Positions 44,085 through 53,373 of a stretch of DNA of 64,000 nucleotides are shown here, piece by piece. Position numbers and translations under genes: made by a program. The DNA comes from Marivirga arenosa (GTDB lineage: Bacteria > Bacteroidota > Bacteroidia > Cytophagales > Cyclobacteriaceae). The stretch lies in the NCBI RefSeq assembly GCF_030503875.2, contig NZ_CP129968.2:1452001-1516000 (forward strand), read 5' to 3'. Numbering within the stretch: position 1 is the first letter of the stretch; each line of letters opens with the position of its first letter. The notes under the pieces are model-generated. The model had not been told where the DNA came from, did not search any database, and was given only the letters and a program-made list of their open reading frames with translations.

Positions 44085-45983
44085 TTATTTCAAATATTGA
44101 TCAAGGAAATCCTTAATTTTTCCATAGCCTTTAATTTCATTTTCTTTCTTTCTAAATCCATGCCCCTCATCTGGAAAAAGTACATATTCTACGGGTACTC
44201 CATTAGCTTTTACATTTTCAACCATTTCATCAGACTCAACCTGCAAAACTCTAGGGTCATTACTTCCTTGTAATACCATTACAGGCTTAGTAATATTACC
44301 CGCATGAAATAAAGGTGAAATTCTTCTAAGCCGTACTGAATCTTCACTAAACGGATCACCTAATTCTTCATACAAGGCTGTTCTTTGAGCTTCCCACCAA
44401 CTTGGGATTGATTTTAAAGTTCGTAACCAGTTCGTAACACCAAAAATATTGACTCCAACATCAAAAGCTTCTGGTTGGAAGGCTAATGCAGCCATAACCA
44501 TATATCCCCCATATGAACCACCAATTATTCCTACTCGGCTCGTATCTGCCCAGTCTAGGGTTGCTAAATAATCTTTAGCATATATACAGTCCATCAAATC
44601 ATCTTCACCATGTTTCTGATCATCCATTCGATTAAATGATTTTCCATAGCCACTACTTCCTCTGTTATTTACTCCAATTACACCATATCCATGATTCACT
44701 AAGTATTGAACTAAAGGACTATAATTTAATCTTGTTTGCCCACCAGGCCCCCCATGAACTAGTACTAAAACAGGCGTTTTATTCTCTGCTGTAGCTTGAT
44801 GAGGTTTATATAAAATAGCAGGTATTTGAAGATCATCAAATGAAGGATAGCGGACCACATCTCCAGCTACTAAATCTTCTGAATTCATGTTAGGATTTAA
44901 AGATTCAGTTAATTTTTGAAGCGATTGTGTCTTAAAATCATATACATATATGTTAGTAGGCATTTTTGAACTGCCAACGGATAATCTCATTTTATTTTCA
45001 CTTCTGGAAATATCTACTCCATTTATATCCCCACCTTTAATTTCAGGCAGGCTTACCTTTTCACCATTTTTTGTGATTCTAACCTTTGTTTGCGCATCCG
45101 CATTAATTCCCATTACTTGGTAGGTTTCATTCCATGAAAAATTAGCATACCAGATATCCCAATCAGCTTCATATACCTTTTCATAAGATTTATCGGTCAT
45201 GTTAAATTTGCTTAAATAGGTAAACTCACTTTCATCATTTGTTGTGAAATATAAATATTGATTATCCTTGCTAAATTCTTGTGCTCCATAACTTGCTGTT
45301 GGATTTACCGGAGACACCATAACCTTATTCCCACTGCTAACTTCCACAACCATTAATTCATTTATTGAGGTAGTGATAGGCTTTTCAATTGCCACAAAAT
45401 TATTATCATCAGAAATTACAGATGGATATCCACCAGCATTATTTTCAAATATCATTTTGCTGTCGAAATTTTCAATATCCATTTCATAGATATCAAAAAA
45501 GTTAGGATCTCTTTTATTAGAAGTATATTTGAAGCGTTTTAAGTCTTTACTCCAACCCATAAATGAAGCCTTTTCGTTTTCTGTTGGAGTTAAGTCGGTT
45601 ACTTCACCATTCGTGTCTAATAAATAGATATGATTGATCTCATTTCCACCTCTATCGGCTGAGAAAAGAATTCTATCGTCATTTGGAAAGTATGAATTGG
45701 CATACCATGATTCTTCAATGTTTTGGGATAAAGTATCCATCCCTGATCCATCCGTATGCAGCGCATAGAGATTGTAAATACCGGTTGCATTACTTGAAAT
45801 CAATAATTTTGATTCATCATGAGAAAAGTATCCACCTCTATAACTGATGTTGTTATAAAATTCTTCAATTGAGTATTTTTCAATTTCAGATGATGCGTTT
45901 TCATCTTCAGCTTGTTGCTTTTTTTCGCAGCTTACTAAGCATAAAGCTATAAGCAACGTACTTAAAAAATGTAGTCCTTTCAT
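44085..45983 (-). CDS. S9 family peptidase (prolyl oligopeptidase-like) lipoprotein
   Basis: 632 aa, lipoprotein with Cys19. The first 360 residues are a beta-propeller of WD40-like PD40 repeats (SHDESKLLISSN, DDRILFSADRGG, DNQYLYFTTND). The C-terminal catalytic domain has the nucleophile in GGS490YGGYM, Asp in GSNDPRV and His in DEGHGF. Members act as dipeptidyl-peptidase or acylaminoacyl-peptidase enzymes; specificity is not readable. It is cotranscribed with the HGGPG hydrolase. The 268 nt upstream (45984-46251), shared with the divergent response regulator, hold no feature I can name. Confidence 0.92.
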   Translation of the reverse strand: MKGLHFLSTLLIALCLVSCEKKQQAEDENASSEIEKYSIEEFYNNISYRGGYFSHDESKLLISSNATGIYNLYALHTDGSGMDTLSQNIEESWYANSYFPNDDRILFSADRGGNEINHIYLLDTNGEVTDLTPTENEKASFMGWSKDLKRFKYTSNKRDPNFFDIYEMDIENFDSKMIFENNAGGYPSVISDDNNFVAIEKPITTSINELMVVEVSSGNKVMVSPVNPTASYGAQEFSKDNQYLYFTTNDESEFTYLSKFNMTDKSYEKVYEADWDIWYANFSWNETYQVMGINADAQTKVRITKNGEKVSLPEIKGGDINGVDISRSENKMRLSVGSSKMPTNIYVYDFKTQSLQKLTESLNPNMNSEDLVAGDVVRYPSFDDLQIPAILYKPHQATAENKTPVLVLVHGGPGGQTRLNYSPLVQYLVNHGYGVIGVNNRGSSGYGKSFNRMDDQKHGEDDLMDCIYAKDYLATLDWADTSRVGIIGGSYGGYMVMAALAFQPEAFDVGVNIFGVTNWLRTLKSIPSWWEAQRTALYEELGDPFSEDSVRLRRISPLFHAGNITKPVMVLQGSNDPRVLQVESDEMVENVKANGVPVEYVLFPDEGHGFRKKENEIKGYGKIKDFLDQYLK

Positions 45984-46251
45984 ATTCAGTTGGTTTAGTG
46001 TATTTCAATTTAGTCATTAATTTGATGAATTAATATTGATTGGAAAATCCTTTAAGTTATTAATGTATTTATAATAGTATTTTAAAGAAGTAGAAATTGA
46101 TAAATTAATATGATTTAAATCATGTTTGAAACAAATTCATGATATATAATAGATGTTTGAACTTCGTTTTTAGGATTTGTTTTTGATTTGTCGTACTTTA
46201 CGATTACTCTATATTTTTTAATTTTATCGCTATAATACTTTTATTTACACT

Positions 46252-46881
46252 ATGCATAAAATAATAATTCTTGATGACCATACTTTATTTAGAATAGGAG
46301 TAATCGCTATTTTAAAAAATGAATCTAGTTTTGAAGTTGAAAGTGAACATCAAAATTTTGACTCATTAAGACCATTAATCCCATCATTATCAAGTCATGT
46401 TATTTTAGTAGATATATCATTACCTAAAGAAAGTGGACTTGAGGTTGTAAAGTACATTAAAAATGTAAATCCTAAATTAAAGGTTATCATTCTTAGTTCT
46501 CATAAAGAAGAATTTTATTTAGTTAATGCGTTAGATGCAGGGGCTGATGGTTATATTCATAAAGATGCTGAACCAGAAGAGCTTATAAAAGGAATAAAAA
46601 AAGTTGTAAAAGGAGAAAAGTTTTATTCTTTGGAAATTTCCTCACTTCTAATAAATAGTATGTATAATAGACCACAGAAAGGGATGCTTTATCTTACCAA
46701 TAAAGAAAAGCAAGTGATTCAATTTCTTCAAGATGGTTATTCTAGTAAAGAAATTGCTGATAAATTAGATGTAAGCCCTAGAACCATTGAAACTCACAGA
46801 GCCAATATATTAAATAAGTTTGGTCTTAAAAACACAACCGAATTAATTAAGAAAATTGTGGAGCAAAAGATAAATTTTTAA
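46252..46881 (+). CDS. NarL/FixJ-type response regulator
   Basis: 209 aa. Receiver domain with acidic residues DD at 8-9, phosphoacceptor Asp54 (ILVDISLP) and Lys104 (IHKDAEP). A C-terminal LuxR-type HTH covers about residues 145-209 (LTNKEKQVIQFLQDGYSSKEIADKLDVSPRTIETHRANILNK). The usual partners of this class are HisKA_3 kinases, and none is in the window; the adjacent kinases are of the HisKA type. It begins the large signalling region and is followed at 15 nt by the 1183-aa hybrid kinase, which ends in a receiver and an HPt-like part that could phosphorylate it. Confidence 0.92.
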   Translation: MHKIIILDDHTLFRIGVIAILKNESSFEVESEHQNFDSLRPLIPSLSSHVILVDISLPKESGLEVVKYIKNVNPKLKVIILSSHKEEFYLVNALDAGADGYIHKDAEPEELIKGIKKVVKGEKFYSLEISSLLINSMYNRPQKGMLYLTNKEKQVIQFLQDGYSSKEIADKLDVSPRTIETHRANILNKFGLKNTTELIKKIVEQKINF

Positions 46882-46895
46882 GAGTATCCAGATTA

Positions 46896-49800
46896 ATGAT
46901 GGCCAATAACGATTTTAAACTGCTTGAAGTACTGTCTAAAAATAGTCAAAATATTTGGCTAGTATTTGATAAGGACTTGGCAACTAAGCTCTTTAATTCA
47001 TCCTTCATTAAGATTACAGGCTTTTCCCCTTCAAGTATTAAAAATAGAAGTATAAAACAGTTATATAAGATAATTCCCTGTGATCTGGAGCAATTAATTT
47101 CAGATTTGCTTCAGCAAAAACAAACTTATCATAACTTAGGGTCTTTTGTTGTCTCAAAGCAGAAATCTAATGATGCCTATCATATTAATTTTGCTGTGTA
47201 TTTGGTTTATGATAACGAGGAGTTTGATTATGGCATCGTAATAGGTGAAAATGAAATCAATACCAAAAATATTGCACAACAGCTTAAGCTTATTAATCAT
47301 AAGTGGCGTATAACGGAAAAATTAGCTGACTTAGGCAGCTGGTCATTAGATGTTGTAAATAATGTCGCTGAATGGTCTGAAGGGATGTATGATCTTTATG
47401 AACTAAATTTCTCGGATAAAACCTATGAATTCGAAGATTTCATACAGCGTGTACATGCCGATGATCGGCATCAATTTTATGAATTGTTTCAAAGGTCTGG
47501 ACAAGGTGAAAAACCTAATCGTTATTTTAATTTCAGAATCATAACCCCCTCTAATACCATCAAGTATATTCGAGCAACAGTAGATGCTCATTTCAAAGAT
47601 GGTCGCTTACAAAGGCTTTCGGGTATCAATCAGGATATAAGTGCTATGGTATCAATAGAACAAAAGGATAGTGAATTATCTGAAATGTTTCGAATTGCCC
47701 AGAGGTTTAGTAATATGGGGACTTGGATGTGGAATATTTCAACAAATGAAGTTTCATGGTCAGATAATGTTTATAATATATTTGAGTTAGATAAAAATAC
47801 TTTTCAACCTGATTTCAATAGATTTTTACGCACTATTCCTACTGATGAAAAGCAAGTGGTTATTGATGCTATTACTAAATGTTTAGAAGATAATGAAAGT
47901 TATGAAATTGAACATTCAATCATTACCCAATCAGGTGATAGGAAATGGGTACGGGAAAAAGGTAATGTTTTAAGAAATAGTAACGGGGATCCTGTTGAAA
48001 TGTATGGTACGGTTGAGGATATAACTGAATCTCACAAATTAAAATCAGAATTAGAATTTAAAGATGAACAATATCAATTACTTGCAGAATCCGGCCAAGA
48101 GTGGATTTTTTTATTAAATTCATTAGGAGAATTTAAATATACTTCACCAGCTTTGGAATTCTTATTAGGTTTTACAGAAAGAGAAGTTTTAAGCACCAAG
48201 TTTTCCGAACTTTTATTAAAAGGTGATAGAATTGAGTTTGAAAAAGAATTTAAAAAATTATCTACTGAAATTGAAAATCAACTTTCAATAAAAAAGCGTT
48301 TAAAAACGAAATCTGGCAAACTTATTTGGTGTGAAACTAACTTGAAGTCCCTTATAGATAGTAAAGGGAATTTTACTATTCGTGGTTTAACTAAAGACAT
48401 TACATCTCAAGTTGAATATGAGGAAAAACTCGCTGAATCAAACACCCTACTTAAAGATGCAAATGAGAAATATAAATCATTAAACAATGATTTAGAAGCC
48501 GCTTTAGAACAATTAGAAGCACAAACGGAACATCTTAACTATATAAATAAAGAGTTATCTATAAAAAATGATGCTTTAAATCAAACGGCTATAATAGTTG
48601 AATCGGATAAAAATGGAAATATAATTTCTGTAAATGAACAGTTTTTAAACTTATCAAAATACCAGAGAAATGAGATTTTAGGAAAACCACATTGTATTAA
48701 ATATAAGAGTTTATTTAACTCGGGAATACATGATAAAAGTTTTTTTGATCAGATATGGGAGAAATTAAACAATAAAATTATTTGGAGGGGTGAAATTTGT
48801 AATCTAGATAAGAATGGAGATGAATTTTGGTTATTAAAAACAGTAATACCTCTAATCAATGCAAATGGAAATATTGATAGATTTTATTCTTTTAGTTCAG
48901 ATATTACCTTGCAGAAACAAAAAGAAAATGATTTACTTAATTCTAAAAATGCAATTGAAGAAGCAGCTGCAGCTAAGGAGGAATTTCTCTCTGTTATGAG
49001 CCATGAAATAAGAACTCCATTGAATTCAGTAATCGGGCTCTCAAAATTATTGCAAAAAAGATCACCTAGGGAAGACCAAAAAAACTTAATAGAGACCTTG
49101 AATAAATCAAGTGATAACTTAATGCACTTGGTAAATGATATTTTAGACTTCAATAAAATACAAAATCGGAAAGTTGTGTTAGATGAAGCCACTTTTAATT
49201 TATCAGAGGTTTTAGCACAGTTAAAAGCATCTTTTAATGAGCAAGCACTTGAAAAGGGTATTGAACTCAATATAAATGAAAAATATGTTACCTCTATATG
49301 GTTAAATGGCGATGTGAATCGTCTTTATCAAATTTTGAATAATTTAATGCACAATGCAATTAAATTCACAGAGAAAGGATCGGTTGTATTAAAAGTTAAA
49401 AGTGAACTTGATGATTTTTATGATAATAGAGTCAATATTCAATTTGAATTTAGAGACACGGGTATAGGAATAGCAGAGGAGCAGCTGAAGTTTCTTTTCT
49501 CTCCTTTTCAACAATCAGAAAAACATATATCTAGAAAATACGGAGGTACAGGTTTAGGACTATCGATCGTTAAGGGTCTTGTTGAATTATTAGGTGGGGA
49601 TATTAGTCTTAAAAGTAAACTAAACACGGGTACAGTATTTTACATTAATTTGCCTTTTCAAATAGCTCAAGACCATAATATTCAAAACACAAGTAATGAT
49701 AAACAACATGATAAAGTATTAGGTGACTATAAGGTGTTATATGTTGAAGATGTTCCTTCTAACCAGATGTTAATAGAAGAGTTTTTAATTGATTATGGTG

Positions 49801-50447
49801 CTGAATGCTATATAGCCGCAGATAGTAATGAAGCTCTTGATATTACTGCTAAAGAAAGATTTCATCTTATTTTGATGGATTTACAATTACCAGAAATTAG
49901 TGGTTTTGATTTAACAAATATTATTAGAAATCAAAATAATGGTTTAAACAAAGATACTCCAATTTTAGCTTTTACAGCAGAACCTTCTTCTAAAGAATTA
50001 CTTGGTAAAATTGAAAGTGCAGGATTGCAAGGTTGTATACATAAACCTTTTCAATTTGATCATTTGATAGAAAAAATCATCAGTTCTGCAAAAAAAACAG
50101 CTTCGAGTGGTAAAGTATCTTATAATTTAGATTATTATAGAAATGCATTTAAAAATAATGAAGAAAAACTTAATAAAATCAGAGAGCTTTTGGTTCAAGA
50201 TTTAACACGGATTTTTGAAGTTATATTAAATGATAGTTACAATCTAGAATTAGTAAGTGAAGAAATCCATCGTGTAAAACCTATTCTCAAAAATATTTCG
50301 TGCTTTAATTTATTAAATTTACTAAATGATTTTAAAGAAAATCTATTCCAAAAAAATGAAATTTCGATATTAAGAGATAAAATCGTTAAAAATATATTAG
50401 ATTTAATTGATTCATTGAAAAATGAAATTAAAACAGATAAAATTTAA
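46896..50447 (+). CDS. Large soluble multi-PAS hybrid histidine kinase with receiver and HPt-like domain
   Basis: 1183 aa, no membrane helix or signal peptide. Order: PAS at about 10-125; PAS_3-type domains at about 135-255 and 265-385 (GSWSLDVVNNVAEWS and GTWMWNISTNEVSWS); PAS at 390-510; coiled coil 515-560; PAS at 560-680; HisKA with SHEIRTPLN (His703); HATPase about 800-920 (NAIKFT, DTGIGI, GGTGLGLSI); receiver with Asp995 (ILMDLQLP); C-terminal HPt-like helices with His1125 in EIHRVKP. It is a complete internal phosphorelay. Signal unknown; cytoplasmic sensing is expected. It directly follows the NarL-type regulator, its likely output. Confidence 0.9.
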   Translation: MMANNDFKLLEVLSKNSQNIWLVFDKDLATKLFNSSFIKITGFSPSSIKNRSIKQLYKIIPCDLEQLISDLLQQKQTYHNLGSFVVSKQKSNDAYHINFAVYLVYDNEEFDYGIVIGENEINTKNIAQQLKLINHKWRITEKLADLGSWSLDVVNNVAEWSEGMYDLYELNFSDKTYEFEDFIQRVHADDRHQFYELFQRSGQGEKPNRYFNFRIITPSNTIKYIRATVDAHFKDGRLQRLSGINQDISAMVSIEQKDSELSEMFRIAQRFSNMGTWMWNISTNEVSWSDNVYNIFELDKNTFQPDFNRFLRTIPTDEKQVVIDAITKCLEDNESYEIEHSIITQSGDRKWVREKGNVLRNSNGDPVEMYGTVEDITESHKLKSELEFKDEQYQLLAESGQEWIFLLNSLGEFKYTSPALEFLLGFTEREVLSTKFSELLLKGDRIEFEKEFKKLSTEIENQLSIKKRLKTKSGKLIWCETNLKSLIDSKGNFTIRGLTKDITSQVEYEEKLAESNTLLKDANEKYKSLNNDLEAALEQLEAQTEHLNYINKELSIKNDALNQTAIIVESDKNGNIISVNEQFLNLSKYQRNEILGKPHCIKYKSLFNSGIHDKSFFDQIWEKLNNKIIWRGEICNLDKNGDEFWLLKTVIPLINANGNIDRFYSFSSDITLQKQKENDLLNSKNAIEEAAAAKEEFLSVMSHEIRTPLNSVIGLSKLLQKRSPREDQKNLIETLNKSSDNLMHLVNDILDFNKIQNRKVVLDEATFNLSEVLAQLKASFNEQALEKGIELNINEKYVTSIWLNGDVNRLYQILNNLMHNAIKFTEKGSVVLKVKSELDDFYDNRVNIQFEFRDTGIGIAEEQLKFLFSPFQQSEKHISRKYGGTGLGLSIVKGLVELLGGDISLKSKLNTGTVFYINLPFQIAQDHNIQNTSNDKQHDKVLGDYKVLYVEDVPSNQMLIEEFLIDYGAECYIAADSNEALDITAKERFHLILMDLQLPEISGFDLTNIIRNQNNGLNKDTPILAFTAEPSSKELLGKIESAGLQGCIHKPFQFDHLIEKIISSAKKTASSGKVSYNLDYYRNAFKNNEEKLNKIRELLVQDLTRIFEVILNDSYNLELVSEEIHRVKPILKNISCFNLLNLLNDFKENLFQKNEISILRDKIVKNILDLIDSLKNEIKTDKI

Positions 50448-50514
50448 ATTGTTTGATGTTTTATAATAATCTTATTAGATATATTGGTTCATCTGATGAT
50501 TTTATGAAATCTAA

Positions 50515-53373
50515 ATGAAAAATATCTCGAATCTTTCTAGTAATAATGTAATGAACATTATAGATGCAGCCACTTGGACATTTCACATAGAGGAAGGCTA
50601 TTTTGAGGTAGATGAAAATTGGTTATCCACTATTGGATTTGGCGGAGATAAAATTAATCAGCTTAATTTAGAATCATGGCATAGTTATATCCATCCAGAC
50701 CAACTATTTAATGTAATTGATGAACTTAATAAAGTAGTAAGTGGCTTCAAATCAAAATTCAATATTACCTATAAAATCAAACATTCAAATGGAGATTATA
50801 ATTGGGTGCTGGATAAAGGTAAAGTAACTGAATTTGGTATAAATGGACAGCCTTTAATTATTCAAGGAGTTAGAATAAATATTGAACTTACAGGCCAGGA
50901 TACTAATCCTTTTGATTATCCTAAGAAGGATTATAAATCTTTAATGCACAATATTCCTGGTACATTCTATCAAGCGTTATTTGATAATAGGAGAACTTTT
51001 TTTTTTTTAAGTGAAAGTATTCAAGAAATCACTGGATTTAGTAATGATGAATTTTTGAATCAAAATATTTCATTTCAAGATTTGATACATCCTCAAGACC
51101 GAGACAAGGTTTTTGATATTATTGAATTATCTATCTCAAATAATAATTATTGGGAAATTGAGTATAGGATTTTTAATAAAAATAATGAGATAGTTTGGTT
51201 ATATGAAAGAGGGAAATTTACTCATGAAAAATATAATGATAAATATATTATTGATGGGTTCATTATGAATATAACGGATAAAAAAGAATCCGAAATAGAA
51301 TTCTTAAGAACTAAAGAAATTTTAGATAAAACTAATGAAGTAGCACAAATAGGTAGTTGGGAAATAAACTATGAAACTAATAAAATCTATTGGTCTAGTA
51401 TTACAAAAAATATTCATGAGGTAGCTCTGAATTTTCAAATAACAATAGAAAATGTTTATTCATTCTTTAAGAAGGATAACAGTTATTTAAAAGCGAAATC
51501 ATTATTTGATGATGCTATTATTAATGGTTTACCTTTCGATACTGAATTAGAAATTGTAACGGCTAAAGGATTAGAGAAATGGGTAAGAATTACAGCTCAG
51601 CCTGAATTTGTACAAGGAAAAGTAAAAAGACTTTTTGGTTCAATTCAGGATATAACGAAAAGAAAAAGAGATTCTATAAAGATACTAAAGCAGAATAAAT
51701 TTCGAGAATTAGTTGCTATCATTTCCAGTAATTTTGTAAAAAGTAATCTTCGAGAGATATCTGAATTAATGAATGATACTCTTAAAAAATGTATTGATTA
51801 TTTTTCAGCGGATAGAAGCTTTATTTTTCAAATAAATAATCAAGAAGGAACTATTTCAAATACCTTCGATCAAAGAATAGAGGGGGTTGCTGATTTCCAG
51901 CATAGAGTACAAAAAAGAAGTCTAAATGATTTTCCCTGGTTTTCAAGTTTAATATTGAAAAAGGAAGTATTCACCATTTTGGATGTTGATGATTTACCAG
52001 AATCAGCAATAAAGGAAAAAACTGAATGGCAATTACAGGGAATTAAATCAATCTTATTTTTAAAATTTGATATTAATAATAAACCTGCAGGCGTTATAGG
52101 GCTAGCAAGTCATACTAAAAAATTTTATTGGAATCTAGAGGATATTAATGACTTAAAAGTAATATCAAATATCGTTTCTGATGCATTATCTCGATATCAA
52201 TTAGAGTTAAATTTGATAAAGGAAAAATTGAAAGCAGATAAAGCAAATAATGCTAAATCTGAGTTTTTGGCAAGCATGAGCCATGAAATAAGAACTCCTT
52301 TAAATGCTATTTTAGGATTTTCGGAAATATTATTTAATAGATCAACTAATGCTTCAGACAAAAAGCAATTAGCTATAATTCTAAATAGTGGTAAATCACT
52401 TTTAAATTTGATAAATGATCTTTTAGATATCTCAAAAATTGAATCAGGAAATTTAAGTTTAAACTCTGAAATGTTAGAGCTGAAGCAAATGTTGTTTAAA
52501 ATTGAACAGATGTTTTCAGAATTAGCTAAAGAAAATAATGTGAAATTAGAATTTCAAATTGAGAATAATATTCCTGATTTCATATATATTGATCCTATTA
52601 GACTACAGCAAATACTTGTTAATTTAATAGGGAATGCCTTGAAATTCACAAAAAATGGGAATGTTAATGTAATAATTAGCTTTAATGAAAATCTACTAAT
52701 TCAAAATGAAGGTGTTTTATATTTTAATATTTCAGATACTGGAATTGGAATTTCTGAAAATAGTTTAAGTAAAATATTTGAATCTTTTCATCAAGGGACT
52801 GATATGATTTCAAAGGAATTTGGGGGGACAGGACTAGGTTTAACAATTACTAAAAAGCTATTAGACTTAATGAACGGAAATATTGAGGTTGAAAGTAAAT
52901 TAGGTGAAGGGAGCATATTTAAAATTGAAATGCCTATTAAGGAGTATTATTATGAAAAGGATGCTCTACAATTTGATTCCAATTCAGATCAGCAATTAGT
53001 TTTTAAATCAGGTGAAATATTGGTCATAGATGATGTGGAGATTAACAATGAACTTATTAAAGCTTATTTAAAAGATCATAATGTAAGCGTGAAAAGCTGT
53101 AATAATGGAATAGATAGCTTACCATTATTGCAAAGTATGAAACCAGATATTGTTTTAATTGATCTTAGGATGCCAGGCCTTTCAGGTTCAGAAACAGCTG
53201 AAAGAATAAAATCGACTTCTATTGGTAAGGATATTCCATTAATCGCATTTACAGCTTCATTAACCAAAGATGAGACATTTGGTGGATTATTTTCAGCTAC
53301 ATTAAATAAACCAGTAATTGAAGAAGAATTATTTTCAGTTTTAAAGAAGTTTCTTCCTTACGAAGAAGCATAA
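50515..53373 (+). CDS. Large soluble PAS-GAF hybrid histidine kinase
   Basis: 952 aa, soluble. Three PAS_3-type domains at about 10-130, 140-260 and 270-385 are followed by a GAF domain (about 400-560; CIDYFSADRSFIFQI and KPAGVIGLASH). HisKA has SMSHEIRTPLN (His590); HATPase has NALKFT, DTGIGI and GGTGLGLTI; a C-terminal receiver carries Asp883 (VLIDLRMP). There is no HPt, unlike the preceding 1183-aa kinase. It starts 67 nt after it and its last 16 nt overlap the end of the convergent kinase gene at 53358. Such an overlap of two kinase genes is unusual. Confidence 0.92.
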   Translation: MKNISNLSSNNVMNIIDAATWTFHIEEGYFEVDENWLSTIGFGGDKINQLNLESWHSYIHPDQLFNVIDELNKVVSGFKSKFNITYKIKHSNGDYNWVLDKGKVTEFGINGQPLIIQGVRINIELTGQDTNPFDYPKKDYKSLMHNIPGTFYQALFDNRRTFFFLSESIQEITGFSNDEFLNQNISFQDLIHPQDRDKVFDIIELSISNNNYWEIEYRIFNKNNEIVWLYERGKFTHEKYNDKYIIDGFIMNITDKKESEIEFLRTKEILDKTNEVAQIGSWEINYETNKIYWSSITKNIHEVALNFQITIENVYSFFKKDNSYLKAKSLFDDAIINGLPFDTELEIVTAKGLEKWVRITAQPEFVQGKVKRLFGSIQDITKRKRDSIKILKQNKFRELVAIISSNFVKSNLREISELMNDTLKKCIDYFSADRSFIFQINNQEGTISNTFDQRIEGVADFQHRVQKRSLNDFPWFSSLILKKEVFTILDVDDLPESAIKEKTEWQLQGIKSILFLKFDINNKPAGVIGLASHTKKFYWNLEDINDLKVISNIVSDALSRYQLELNLIKEKLKADKANNAKSEFLASMSHEIRTPLNAILGFSEILFNRSTNASDKKQLAIILNSGKSLLNLINDLLDISKIESGNLSLNSEMLELKQMLFKIEQMFSELAKENNVKLEFQIENNIPDFIYIDPIRLQQILVNLIGNALKFTKNGNVNVIISFNENLLIQNEGVLYFNISDTGIGISENSLSKIFESFHQGTDMISKEFGGTGLGLTITKKLLDLMNGNIEVESKLGEGSIFKIEMPIKEYYYEKDALQFDSNSDQQLVFKSGEILVIDDVEINNELIKAYLKDHNVSVKSCNNGIDSLPLLQSMKPDIVLIDLRMPGLSGSETAERIKSTSIGKDIPLIAFTASLTKDETFGGLFSATLNKPVIEEELFSVLKKFLPYEEA

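Noticed and set aside
48884..49270. 128-codon open frame antisense to the 1183-aa kinase
   Set aside because: It lies wholly within a kinase coding region with clear HisKA motifs and its product shows no domain or proper start context.
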